DNA of 40,743 nucleotides, taken from contig JAZSBO010000010.1 of NCBI GenBank assembly GCA_045602425.1, forward strand, positions 1 through 40,743, given 5' to 3'. The translations under genes were made by a program, and so were the position numbers. The notes beneath the pieces are model-generated. The model saw only the letters and a program-made list of their open reading frames with translations, was not told where the DNA came from and made no database searches. This stretch comes from RGIG9608 sp045602425 (GTDB taxonomy: Bacteria > Bacteroidota > Bacteroidia > Bacteroidales > Paludibacteraceae). Positions 24,997 through 33,445 of the stretch are shown here, piece after piece. Positions within the stretch are counted from its first letter, which is position 1; each line of letters opens with the position of its first letter.

Positions 24997-27305
24997 TATT
25001 CACAACTTGCATTAGAGTAATAACTTTCAGGAATATCGAAATTCTCTTCTGCCGAATATCCTAAATCTGGGTCATTCAAAACTTTTTGCATATAAAGAGC
25101 CCAAATCGGTAGTGCCATATTTGCTCCTTGTCCGTCAGCCATACTTGAGAAGTTGATGCTTCTATCTTCGAAACCTGTCCATACACCAGACACTAATGAT
25201 GGAGTGAATCCGATAAACCATCCGTCAGAATTGTTTTGTGTAGTACCTGTTTTTCCTCCTGCTGGCATTTTTAGATTGTATTTGTAACGAATACGTATTC
25301 CCGTTCCTGCATCTACTACAGATGATAGCATGTCTAACATTTTGAAAGAAGTTAGTTCGTCAATAACTTCTTGTGTGCGAGGTGCAAATGAAGCTATAAC
25401 GTTTCCATTAGCATCCTCAATTCTAGTAACGTATATTGGCTCAATTCGGATACCCTTATTAGGGAAAGTAGTATATGCATCAACCATTTCGCTAAGAGTT
25501 ACCTCGCAAGGACCTAAACAGAGTGAAACGACAGGATCTATTTGTCCTTTAAGACCAAAAGAACGCATCGTGTTTACTAATTTTTCAGGAGTAAATAAGC
25601 TCATTAAATAAGCAGAAATCCAGTTGTTAGAATTCATCAAACCCCATTTGAGTGTGACCTCTTCGCCTATGCGTTTGTCGGAGTCGTTGCGAGGGGTGTA
25701 TTCTCTTCCTAAAGCATCGTATAGCGTGATTTCTTGATTTATAGTCTTGTCGCAAGGCCAAAAACCTTCGTTCATAGCTAATGTATAAAGATATGGTTTA
25801 ATGGTAGAGCCTACTTGGCGTCGACCTACTGTTGCCATATCGTATTGGAAATAAGAAAAATTAGGACCTCCTACATAGGCTTTTACAAAACCACAAGTAG
25901 GGTCCATTGACATAAATCCACAACGTAGAAAATGTTTGTGATAATAAATTGAATCAATAGGTGTCATTATCGTATCTTTCTCTCCTTCCCACGAGAAAAC
26001 AGTCATTTCTACAGGAGTGTTAAAAGCCATCTCTATTTCGCTATCAGATGCATGATTTTTTTTCATAATACGATATCGGTCAGTTTGTTTTATACTTTGC
26101 TGAATGATTCTCTTTACTTCTTCAGTTGTAACATCAGAAGAAAAAGGTGCATTACGTTTCCCTTTTTTCTCTTTGAAGAATTTTTTTTGTAAATCACTAA
26201 AGTGTGTTTTTACGGCTTCTTCAGCATAACGTTGCATACGTGAATCAATTGTGGTATAAATTTTTAATCCGTCGCTGTAGATATTGTATTTAGAACCATC
26301 TGCTTTTGTGTATTTCTCACAAAAACCATATAAAGGATCGTTTTCCCACGCTAAAGAGTCAAGATAAAATTTCCCATAAGGATTCTTTTGCCATGAAGCA
26401 TATTTTGAGCGGTTAGGTTTCTTTGCAGTTAAAGCTATGCGAAGATATTCTCTGAAATAGGGAGCAAGCCCCATTTTATGATCCACTTTATGATAATCAA
26501 GTTCTAATGGCAAGTTTTTTAGCGAGTCGCATTGCTCTTTAGTAATAAATTTTGCTTTTTCCATTTGAGAAAGAACTACGTTTCTACGTTGAGTTACTCG
26601 CTCCTTTCGTCTGACGGGATTGAAATATGAAGGATTTTTGAGCATTCCTACTAAAACTGCTGATTGCTCAATTTTTAAGTCTTTTGGTAAAACACCAAAA
26701 TAAACTTGTGAAGCAGTTTTTATACCTACGGCATTGTTTAAAAAATCAAATTGGTTAAGGTACATTGTCATAATTTCTTGTTTGGTGTAGAGCCGCTCCA
26801 AACGGACAGATATAACCCATTCAATAGGTTTTTGCATTGCACGATAGAATAAGTTGTTGGCAGGAGGCGAATAGAGTAGTTTAGCTAACTGTTGTGTAAT
26901 AGTACTGCCACCTCCAGCGTTGTGTTGCATCAATATAATTCGTTTGAAGAGTACGCGCGAAAGAGCTCTTATGTCAATGCCAGAGTGGTCTTCAAAGCGG
27001 ACATCTTCGGTCGCTATCAAAGCATTAACAAGATTCTCAGGGAGTTCGTTGTAGGTCATATTTATACGATTCTCTTTATTGGAAAAGAAATTGCCTAAAA
27101 CTTGCATATCAGATGAATAGATAATTGTTGCGTATTTACTTTTCGGGTTTTGCAACTCTTCTAATGGAGGCATATAGCCAATCCATCCTTTTGCGATGCA
27201 AAAAAATAAGAAGAAAATTAATCCAAAAATAGTGATAAATATAGACCAAAACCATATTAGGAATTTGCGTTTGAAAGTTTTTGTTAAAGGTGTTTTTTCT
27301 GCCAT
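24996..27305 (-). CDS. Class A penicillin-binding protein (PBP1A-type transglycosylase/transpeptidase)
   Basis: A 769-residue bifunctional peptidoglycan synthase. A basic N-terminus and one membrane segment (about 15-38) anchor it in the inner membrane. The GT51 domain has EDVRFEDHSG with catalytic Glu100, and GGSTITQQLAK (132-142). The transpeptidase domain has all three motifs: STIK (Ser500 nucleophile, Lys503), SNN (559-561) and KTG (685-687). It polymerises and cross-links peptidoglycan in the periplasm. It overlaps priA by one base. A -7 box TATATTTG lies about 25 bases upstream, divergent from the rlmN promoter. Assignment to PBP1A rather than 1C is based on length and general pattern. 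Confidence 0.93.
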   Translation of the reverse strand: MAEKTPLTKTFKRKFLIWFWSIFITIFGLIFFLFFCIAKGWIGYMPPLEELQNPKSKYATIIYSSDMQVLGNFFSNKENRINMTYNELPENLVNALIATEDVRFEDHSGIDIRALSRVLFKRIILMQHNAGGGSTITQQLAKLLYSPPANNLFYRAMQKPIEWVISVRLERLYTKQEIMTMYLNQFDFLNNAVGIKTASQVYFGVLPKDLKIEQSAVLVGMLKNPSYFNPVRRKERVTQRRNVVLSQMEKAKFITKEQCDSLKNLPLELDYHKVDHKMGLAPYFREYLRIALTAKKPNRSKYASWQKNPYGKFYLDSLAWENDPLYGFCEKYTKADGSKYNIYSDGLKIYTTIDSRMQRYAEEAVKTHFSDLQKKFFKEKKGKRNAPFSSDVTTEEVKRIIQQSIKQTDRYRIMKKNHASDSEIEMAFNTPVEMTVFSWEGEKDTIMTPIDSIYYHKHFLRCGFMSMDPTCGFVKAYVGGPNFSYFQYDMATVGRRQVGSTIKPYLYTLAMNEGFWPCDKTINQEITLYDALGREYTPRNDSDKRIGEEVTLKWGLMNSNNWISAYLMSLFTPEKLVNTMRSFGLKGQIDPVVSLCLGPCEVTLSEMVDAYTTFPNKGIRIEPIYVTRIEDANGNVIASFAPRTQEVIDELTSFKMLDMLSSVVDAGTGIRIRYKYNLKMPAGGKTGTTQNNSDGWFIGFTPSLVSGVWTGFEDRSINFSSMADGQGANMALPIWALYMQKVLNDPDLGYSAEENFDIPESYYSNASCE

Positions 27306-27329
27306 ATAGTGATGTTGTTTTTAGTCGGA

Positions 27330-27337
27330 CAAATATA
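27330..27337 (-). promoter_or_regulatory. -7 element of the penicillin-binding protein-priA operon
   Basis: TATATTTG on the minus strand matches TAnnTTTG and lies about 25 bases before the ATG at 27305. No TTTG is seen at the -33 spacing. It is back to back with the rlmN promoter, so the two divergent promoters share about 50 bases. Confidence 0.5.
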
Positions 27338-27345
27338 GTAAATAG

Positions 27346-27376
27346 TTTTTAGAGAAATGATAAATTCTTACTTTTG
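27346..27376 (+). promoter_or_regulatory. Promoter of rlmN
   Basis: A -33-like TTTT (27346-27349) and a perfect -7 TACTTTTG (27369-27376) are separated by 19 bases, the usual Bacteroidota spacing. The start of transcription would fall near 27383, which rules out the in-frame ATG at 27357 and supports translation from 27396. A GGAG ribosome-binding site follows at 27385-27388. Confidence 0.6.
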
Positions 27377-27395
27377 CATAAAACGGAGTTGTTGT

Positions 27396-28406
27396 ATGAT
27401 GGAGAGTTTGTTAGGTAAAAATTTAAGTGAATTAAAGTGTATTGTTGTAGAGTTGGGATTACCTCAGTTCGTGGCAAAACAAATTTCAGATTGGCTATAT
27501 AAGAAAAAAGTTTGTAGCATTGACGAGATGACAAATCTTTCGAAGTCTACACGTTTTCAACTCTCTAAAAAATATAAAATAGGAAGAGTCCCTCCGTCGC
27601 ATGAAGTAGTTTCTATTGATGGTACAAAAAAATATCTTTTTCAGACAAATGTTGGTGCAGTTGAGACGGTTTATATTCCTGAAGCAGATAGAGCAACCGT
27701 TTGTGTGTCATCGCAGGTTGGATGCAAAATGAATTGTGCTTTTTGTATGACGGGGAAACAAGGTTTCTCAGGCAATTTATCTGTAGCAGAAATTTTGAAT
27801 CAAATATTTTCTCTACCAGATAGTGCACATTTGACAAATATTGTGCTTATGGGAATGGGTGAACCTTTTGATAATATAGATGCTGTGATGTCTGCACTTG
27901 ATGTTTTAACTTCCGATTGGGGATGTGCGTGGAGTCCGCGTAGAATAACTGTTTCTACGGTTGGGTTGATACCCGGAATACGCCGATTTTTAGAGGAATC
28001 AGAGTGTCATTTAGCTATTAGTTTGCATCATTCATTTTCAGAAAATCGTCAAGCGATGATGCCCGTGGAGCGTGCATATCCTTTAGCAGAATTGTTTGAC
28101 GAATTGAGGCACGCTAACTTTCGTGGACAGCGTCGTTTGTCGTTTGAGTATATTGTTTTTGAAGGTATAAACGATTCCGTTAGGCATGCAAGAGAATTGG
28201 TTCGTTTATTGAAAGACTTACGTTGTAGAGTAAACTTGATACGTTTTCATTCTATTCCGAACGTTGACTTTAAAAGTCCTGCGATGGATAAAATGGAATG
28301 GTTTAGAGATTATTTGAATGAGAATGGTATTCTTTGTACTATAAGACGTTCTCGTGGGGAGGATATATCAGCAGCATGTGGTTTGTTATCAACTGAAAAG
28401 AAGTAA
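27396..28406 (+). CDS. rlmN: RlmN-family 23S rRNA (adenine-C2)-methyltransferase
   Basis: A 336-residue radical-SAM enzyme that methylates C2 of A2503 in 23S rRNA (and often A37 in tRNAs). CKMNCAFC gives the iron-sulfur CxxxCxxC ligands Cys110, Cys114 and Cys117. AACGLL near the C-terminus carries Cys328, which matches the methyl-carrying cysteine of the family. The frame extends upstream to an ATG at 27357, but that ATG lies before the -7 box. ATG 27396 has GGAG seven bases before it; ATG 27399 is the next possible start. A hairpin terminator shared with tRNA-Gln on the other strand follows the stop. RlmN relatives of the Cfr type lack this context. Confidence 0.93.
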   Translation: MMESLLGKNLSELKCIVVELGLPQFVAKQISDWLYKKKVCSIDEMTNLSKSTRFQLSKKYKIGRVPPSHEVVSIDGTKKYLFQTNVGAVETVYIPEADRATVCVSSQVGCKMNCAFCMTGKQGFSGNLSVAEILNQIFSLPDSAHLTNIVLMGMGEPFDNIDAVMSALDVLTSDWGCAWSPRRITVSTVGLIPGIRRFLEESECHLAISLHHSFSENRQAMMPVERAYPLAELFDELRHANFRGQRRLSFEYIVFEGINDSVRHARELVRLLKDLRCRVNLIRFHSIPNVDFKSPAMDKMEWFRDYLNENGILCTIRRSRGEDISAACGLLSTEKK

Positions 28407-28420
28407 AAGTGATAAGACAT

Positions 28421-28450
28421 AAAAAAGACGAACTTAAGCTCGCCTTTTTT
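28421..28450. terminator. Bidirectional terminator between rlmN and tRNA-Gln
   Basis: AAAAAAGACGA and TCGCCTTTTTT form an 11-bp stem with one mismatch and an eight-base loop. It has T-runs on both strands, so it can end rlmN transcription on the plus strand and tRNA-Gln transcription on the minus strand. It is 14 bases after the rlmN stop and a few bases beyond the tRNA 3' end. Confidence 0.75.
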
Positions 28451-28453
28451 ATG

Positions 28454-28524
28454 TTGTCCTACCTGGATTCGAACCAAGACAGACAGTACCAAAAACTGTA
28501 GTGCTACCATTACACCATAGGACA
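28454..28524 (-). tRNA. tRNA-Gln (anticodon TTG)
   Basis: The minus strand folds as a cloverleaf. The acceptor stem is TGTCCTA with TAGGACA, followed by discriminator A. The D arm is GTGTAATGGTAGCAC. The anticodon stem is ACAGT with ACTGT around loop TTTTGGT, giving anticodon TTG for CAA/CAG codons. The T arm is CTTGG TTCGAAT CCAGG. The first pair U1-A72 is typical of glutamine tRNAs. CCA is not encoded. Its own promoter lies just upstream. Confidence 0.97.
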
Positions 28525-28550
28525 ATCATTCTGTTTTCTAAACAGTGATG

Positions 28551-28581
28551 CAAAGATAGATTGTTTCTTTTTATTTACAAA
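28551..28581 (-). promoter_or_regulatory. Promoter of tRNA-Gln
   Basis: On the minus strand TTTG (28581-28578), 19 bases, then TATCTTTG (28558-28551) is a perfect Bacteroidota primary-sigma promoter. Transcription would begin about 20 bases before the tRNA. The short leader contains a CTGTTT-AGA-AAACAG hairpin (28531-28545), which may help 5' processing. Confidence 0.85.
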
Positions 28582-28592
28582 ATTTTTATTAG

Positions 28593-29876
28593 TTATTTTA
28601 CAATCAGAAGGTAATAATTTTTTTTGCCTTTTTGCACCAAGATGTATTTTCCGTTCAAAAGCATTTCTTTCTCAACAAGCAAATCGAAACTGGTAACTTT
28701 CTCTTTGTTAATACTTAATCCTCCGTTTTGAACCATTTTTCGTAATTCTCCTTTTGAGGAAAATACAGCAGCTTTTTCAGTTAAAAGTTCTGCTATTTTA
28801 ATCTCCTCCAAATTCTCAATTTCGAATTGAGGAACTCCTTCAAATACTGCTAAAAGTGTATCCTCATCAAGTTTTTTCAACGCATCACTTGTTGCATTTC
28901 CGAACAATATATTTGATGCTTCCAAAGCCATATTGTAGTCGTTTTCGGAATGTACCATTACGGTAACTTCCTTAGCCAAACGTCTTTGCAATGTACGCAA
29001 ATGTGGTGTTTGATCATGTTCTGCAGTTAAAGCATCAATTTCTTCTTTCGATAACGAAGTGAAAATTTTGATATATTTTTTTGCATCATCGTCGCTCACA
29101 TTGAGCCAAAATTGATAGAATTTATAAGGTGAAGTATAACGACTATCAAGCCAAATGTTTCCACTTTCAGTTTTCCCAAATTTACCTCCATCGGCTTTTG
29201 TGATAAGCGGACAAGTTAGAGCAAAGGCTTCGGTTCCGTTCATTCTACGAATAAGTTCGGTTCCCGTGGTAATGTTTCCCCATTGGTCGCTTCCGCCCAT
29301 TTGCAATTTGCAATTTTTGTTCTTATTCAAATAAACAAAGTCGTAACCTTGTAGAAGTTGGTACGTAAACTCCGTAAAACTCATTCCATTTGAATTTTCG
29401 CCATTCAAACGTTTTTTTACAGAATCTTTTGCCATCATATAATTTACGGTGATGAGTTTTCCTACATTTCGAGCAAAATCAAGAAACGTAAAATCTTTCA
29501 TCCAATCGTAATTATTTACCAATTCGGCAGCATTTGGAGCATCGCTTTCAAAATCAAGAAAACGAGCTAATTGTTTTTTGATACATTCTTGATTGTGGCG
29601 AAGAGTTTTCTCGTCCAACAAATTGCGTTCGGCCGATTTTCCCGATGGGTCGCCAATCATACCAGTTGCACCGCCAATAAGAGCGATAGGTTTGTGTCCG
29701 CAACGTTGAAAATGACGCAACATCATAACGCCACAAAGGTGTCCAATATGCAAACTATCAGCAGTTGGATCAATTCCAAGATAAGCCGAAGTCATTTCTT
29801 TATTAAGTTGTTCTTCCGTTCCCGGCATCATATCGTGGAGCATGCCACGCCATTTAAGTTCTTCTACAAAATTCAT
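28593..29876 (-). CDS. tyrS: Tyrosyl-tRNA synthetase
   Basis: A 427-residue class I aminoacyl-tRNA synthetase that charges tRNA-Tyr in the cytoplasm. The ATP-binding HIGH motif is at 43-46. The tyrosine pocket includes YQLLQGYDF (172-180) and GGSDQWGN (194-201). The KMSKS loop appears as KFGKT (232-236), the usual bacterial form. An S4-type RNA-binding domain occupies the last about 65 residues (KGELRKMVQNGG onwards). It has its own promoter and is separated from tRNA-Gln by that tRNA's promoter. Complete and of normal length. Confidence 0.97.
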   Translation of the reverse strand: MNFVEELKWRGMLHDMMPGTEEQLNKEMTSAYLGIDPTADSLHIGHLCGVMMLRHFQRCGHKPIALIGGATGMIGDPSGKSAERNLLDEKTLRHNQECIKKQLARFLDFESDAPNAAELVNNYDWMKDFTFLDFARNVGKLITVNYMMAKDSVKKRLNGENSNGMSFTEFTYQLLQGYDFVYLNKNKNCKLQMGGSDQWGNITTGTELIRRMNGTEAFALTCPLITKADGGKFGKTESGNIWLDSRYTSPYKFYQFWLNVSDDDAKKYIKIFTSLSKEEIDALTAEHDQTPHLRTLQRRLAKEVTVMVHSENDYNMALEASNILFGNATSDALKKLDEDTLLAVFEGVPQFEIENLEEIKIAELLTEKAAVFSSKGELRKMVQNGGLSINKEKVTSFDLLVEKEMLLNGKYILVQKGKKNYYLLIVK

Positions 29877-29893
29877 CGTTTAAAAATTTTTTG

Positions 29894-29924
29894 CAAAGGT
29901 AGTAAAGAATGATAAATCTGTAAA
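29894..29924 (-). promoter_or_regulatory. Promoter of tyrS
   Basis: TTTA (29924-29921), 19 bases, then TACCTTTG (29901-29894) on the minus strand: a perfect -7 and a one-base-off -33 with ideal spacing. The tyrS ATG lies 18 bases after the -7 box. Confidence 0.65.
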
Positions 29925-29984
29925 GAGCGAGAATAAAATAAAAATACAATAACTTAACTCAATATCTTCATTGATATAGGAAAC

Positions 29985-32447
29985 TTATTCCTCCATAAAG
30001 AAATCGTCGTTACCTTGTACCTCATTCATATTGGCATTTGGTTTCTTTTTCATGTCTTTTAGATTACCGAAATTATAAGAAATAGTTAAACCAATAGTTC
30101 GTCCAGACCAATAGCCTTCAGATTTTTGATAGAAAGTGTCGCCCCATGTCTCATTACGAAATTTTCGAGAATCAAGAATGTCCCGTGCGGTGAGATTTAA
30201 ACTTAATTTACCTTTCAAGAATGTTTGACGTATGCTAATATCAAGTGAATAATCATGATTTTGTCGACCTTGTGCAATGATACGAGGAGCTCGATAATTT
30301 GCTGCAAGTTGTGCTGTGGTTGTTTTTGTTATCATTACGTTGGCCATAAGTCGAGCATTCCACGAAAAATTTTGTTGTCCTTTAATTTTTATTTCGTCGC
30401 CATAAGGAGTTGTATAGTTTGCAGAGTCTAATTTATCATAATACAAATTAATGGATGTTGTAAGGTTTAGCCGTTTCCATAATTGATTTTTTGCAACTAA
30501 TTCAATTCCAGCTGATTGTTTTCTTGAAATATTGATAAATGTATTTTCCATTACTTTGTCGTTGCGATAACTTACACGCTGTATTACGTTGTCTGTATAT
30601 TTGTAATATGCGGAAGCCGAGATAGAGTGAAAGTCCCAAGTTTTTAGATAGTTGAGTTCTACTGAACTTGAGAATTGTGGGTTTAGATCAGGATTCCCGA
30701 AAAAGATACTCGTAGAATCCGAGAAATCACGATACGGATTTATTTGTCGTCCTCGTGGACGATTAACTCTACGCGTATAGTTGATTTGTAGTTCGTGATT
30801 GTTTTTAAACGAATAAGCAAAAAATGCACTTGGATAAAGTTGCCAATATTCACGTGAGTTGTTTACTTCTTCCGTTTTCGAGATAGTTGTTGTATTTACT
30901 TTCATATACTCACCACGCAAACCGAGTTGCATACTAAAGTTACCATACATATCGCCATAAGTTGCGTAAAGAGAATGTATTTGTTCTTGATAATTGAAGT
31001 TGTTGTAAAAAGCATCAATCTCTTTATCTGTTAGGTTGTTGAAAGCAGATGCAATATTTTGTCTTTGCGAGAAATTGCTTTCCCAACCAGCTTCAAGTCT
31101 TCTCTTGTCAGTGAATTTATAGGTAAAATCAATATTTCCTTCAATTCTAAGATTTTTGTTTGAAGATTCTTGTGTTTCATCTCCAGAAATGATGGTATCA
31201 GAAGATATTATGTCTTTTTGAATGTAATCAGTTGTTCGTGAATTACCATGATTACCAACAGAAATATCAGCAGAAATAAAACTACCTTTTTTTAGAAAAT
31301 CGTGCCGATATTCCAATCGTGCATTGTAAACAGGGAATGTGTTTTTCCCATTATTGTCGCGGGAATAATTACGTAGAAGGCTGATTGGATAGGTTTGATA
31401 ATCGTAAGAAGTGTAATTGATATCGGTAGCACTATTGCCTTTGTTATACATACCAAATCCTGATAAACTTAACGTATTTCGTTCCGTAATATGAATATCG
31501 ATACCAGCCCTACCGAAAAAACCTAATCTGTTGTTGTTTGATAGGGATGAAGAGTTGAGCAATTGTATTGTGTCAATAGCATTTTCTAAAGAATACCGAT
31601 TTGTATTGTTCCCACTAATTCTATTATGGTAATTTACTCCTAAATTGGCATAGACGTCAACTTTTGGACTATTGTAATTGAAACTTGCACCGATATTTCC
31701 ACCTGGTATTTTGCTTGCTGTTGGCCATTGTATTCCAGCAGAAACACTTCCGTAGTAGGTTTTAGTGGTTTTCTTTTTCATTACAAGATTGATAACACCT
31801 GCGGTCCCTTCTGGGTTATACTTCGCCGATGGATTTGTTATCAATTCTACGGATTCAATACTTCCTGCAGGCATTTGTTCTAAAATTTGTCCTCTATTTT
31901 CTTCAGTCAAACCTGCAGGTTTACCATTTATCCACACCTCAACGTTAGAATTGTTGCGAAGTGAAATATTGCCTTCTCCATCAACATCAACAGAAGGAAT
32001 GTTTTGTAAAACCTCACTAACAGATGCTCCTGCTGCTGATAAATTTTGGTCAACGCTAAAAACTTTTTTGTCGATTTCTAAACGCATTTGCATGCCTTGA
32101 CCAACAACTTCAATTTCGCTAAGCATTTGGGCATCTTCTTCTAACAGAATAGTTCCGAGGTTGATGTCGTTTGATTTCTTTACAGAAATTCTTTTCTGAT
32201 GATTTTTGTATCCAATAAACGAAAAATCGATAATGAAATTGCCTTCCCCTATAGAAATAGAGAAATGTCCGTTATCATCGCTTGTACCTCCAGAGATAAG
32301 ATTGTTGTTTTTGTCTTTAATAGATATATTGACGTAGCCGATGGCTTCTTTTGTTGTAGAGTCTTTGATTGTCCCATTTATTTTAGTGGCAAAAATAGTG
32401 TTGGTTATGATAGTACAAAAAGTTAAAAATAGCAGTAATTTTCTCAT
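29985..32447 (-). CDS. TonB-receptor-like outer-membrane beta-barrel protein with carboxypeptidase-regulatory-like N-domain
   Basis: An 820-residue exported outer-membrane protein. A signal peptide (about 1-20, ending TIFA) is followed by a carboxypeptidase-regulatory-like beta-sandwich (about 22-100), a plug-like domain (VGQGMQMRLEIDKKVFSVDQ onwards, then ASVSEVLQNIPSVDV) and a long C-terminal barrel. No SusD partner or clear TonB box is seen. It fits the Bacteroidota outer-membrane beta-barrel family 3. The frame extends seven codons to an ATG at 32468, but MRKLLLFLTF at 32447 is the natural signal-peptide start. The C-terminus ends with an acidic, Asn-rich tail rather than an aromatic residue. 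Substrate unknown; it is divergent from the lipoprotein gene and appears monocistronic. Confidence 0.8.
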   Translation of the reverse strand: MRKLLLFLTFCTIITNTIFATKINGTIKDSTTKEAIGYVNISIKDKNNNLISGGTSDDNGHFSISIGEGNFIIDFSFIGYKNHQKRISVKKSNDINLGTILLEEDAQMLSEIEVVGQGMQMRLEIDKKVFSVDQNLSAAGASVSEVLQNIPSVDVDGEGNISLRNNSNVEVWINGKPAGLTEENRGQILEQMPAGSIESVELITNPSAKYNPEGTAGVINLVMKKKTTKTYYGSVSAGIQWPTASKIPGGNIGASFNYNSPKVDVYANLGVNYHNRISGNNTNRYSLENAIDTIQLLNSSSLSNNNRLGFFGRAGIDIHITERNTLSLSGFGMYNKGNSATDINYTSYDYQTYPISLLRNYSRDNNGKNTFPVYNARLEYRHDFLKKGSFISADISVGNHGNSRTTDYIQKDIISSDTIISGDETQESSNKNLRIEGNIDFTYKFTDKRRLEAGWESNFSQRQNIASAFNNLTDKEIDAFYNNFNYQEQIHSLYATYGDMYGNFSMQLGLRGEYMKVNTTTISKTEEVNNSREYWQLYPSAFFAYSFKNNHELQINYTRRVNRPRGRQINPYRDFSDSTSIFFGNPDLNPQFSSSVELNYLKTWDFHSISASAYYKYTDNVIQRVSYRNDKVMENTFINISRKQSAGIELVAKNQLWKRLNLTTSINLYYDKLDSANYTTPYGDEIKIKGQQNFSWNARLMANVMITKTTTAQLAANYRAPRIIAQGRQNHDYSLDISIRQTFLKGKLSLNLTARDILDSRKFRNETWGDTFYQKSEGYWSGRTIGLTISYNFGNLKDMKKKPNANMNEVQGNDDFFMEE

Positions 32448-32594
32448 CTTAATTATATTTATTAGCATTTATGACTTGAATTTATTATAATGGTTTAATT
32501 GAAAGAATATTTTTTTGTCATTATTTACAATTTACTTTAATTTGTAAACAGAAAGAGTGTTTCATTTTGTTTGAATTTATAAATATAGTTAGTT

Positions 32595-33440
32595 ATGAAA
32601 AAAATATTTTATGTCTTGTTCCTATTTTTGTTTGTCGCATGTCAAAAAGATTGTGAGAAAGTAAAAAACGATTGGTTGAACGATGAACTGAAAGGTCGAG
32701 TGGTCTCTTATCGAATAATAAATTATTTGGCGGCATTGGATTTGGGGGAAATTTTTCCTTCGGATATAATTGGAGCAGAGGGAAAAATCGTTTATAACGA
32801 GAAAGGTTACCGTACAGAGGAGTTTTGGCGATTCAACGAAGAAACCTCCAGAAAAGAATATCGTTATGACAATAACGATAATTGTGTAGAGTTAATAAGT
32901 TTTAAACCAAATAATGAAATTGAAGAACGTGGTATTTTTGTTTACGATAAAAATGGCGTTTTGATGGAAGAATTGTATTATAATGCTAATAATAATTTGT
33001 TTTCGAGACTTGAATATACGTTTGATGAAAATGGCAATTTAATACAACTTTCGGAATATGACCCGAATGGAGTATTGGAAGAGTCTCAAAAATCGAAGTT
33101 TAAAGATGGGTTGGAGCAAGAACGTTATACGTATTATTATGATGTTCATAATGTTCTTATTACAAAGTATGAATATCGTTATAATAAGCATGGAAAACTA
33201 ATAGAAGGCATTCTGTTTGATGATGCAAAAAATCTTTTGGGGCGTTGGGTATATACTTACGATGAACAACAGAATTTAATATCGGAAGAGAGTTTTGATT
33301 CTGAGGGTGTTTTAGTAGAAAAGCGAACGTATGATTATAAATATGATGAAAAAAATAATTGGACGGAACGCGTTACGTATGATGGCGAAGAGAATGAACC
33401 TCGTGTGATAACTAAACGCCAATTTGAATATTTCGATTAA
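32595..33440 (+). CDS. Repeat-containing lipoprotein (YD-like repeats)
   Basis: A 281-residue predicted lipoprotein. The N-terminus has two Lys, a hydrophobic stretch and the lipobox FVAC with the modified Cys at 16. The mature part contains about seven imperfect repeats of 20-30 residues, each with a pattern such as Y-x-Y-D-x-x-G-x-L-x-E (examples: FVYDKNGVLMEE, YTFDENGNLIQL, YTYDEQQNLISEE). They resemble YD/RHS-type beta repeats, probably a curved beta sheet. There is no catalytic motif. The U32-family gene follows after five bases. The function is unknown; an envelope-attached binding or structural role is a guess. The 126-base divergent gap before it holds no clear promoter, apart from a TTTG-rich region. 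Confidence 0.75.
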   Translation: MKKIFYVLFLFLFVACQKDCEKVKNDWLNDELKGRVVSYRIINYLAALDLGEIFPSDIIGAEGKIVYNEKGYRTEEFWRFNEETSRKEYRYDNNDNCVELISFKPNNEIEERGIFVYDKNGVLMEELYYNANNNLFSRLEYTFDENGNLIQLSEYDPNGVLEESQKSKFKDGLEQERYTYYYDVHNVLITKYEYRYNKHGKLIEGILFDDAKNLLGRWVYTYDEQQNLISEESFDSEGVLVEKRTYDYKYDEKNNWTERVTYDGEENEPRVITKRQFEYFD

Positions 33441-33445
33441 CTTAC

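Noticed and set aside
27357..27395. Upstream extension of rlmN to an earlier ATG
   Set aside because: The earlier ATG lies before the -7 box, and the added residues are not seen in the family; the start at 27396 has a GGAG site.
28310..28525. Minus-strand open frame of 71 codons over tRNA-Gln
   Set aside because: It covers the tRNA and its terminator and then runs antisense to rlmN.
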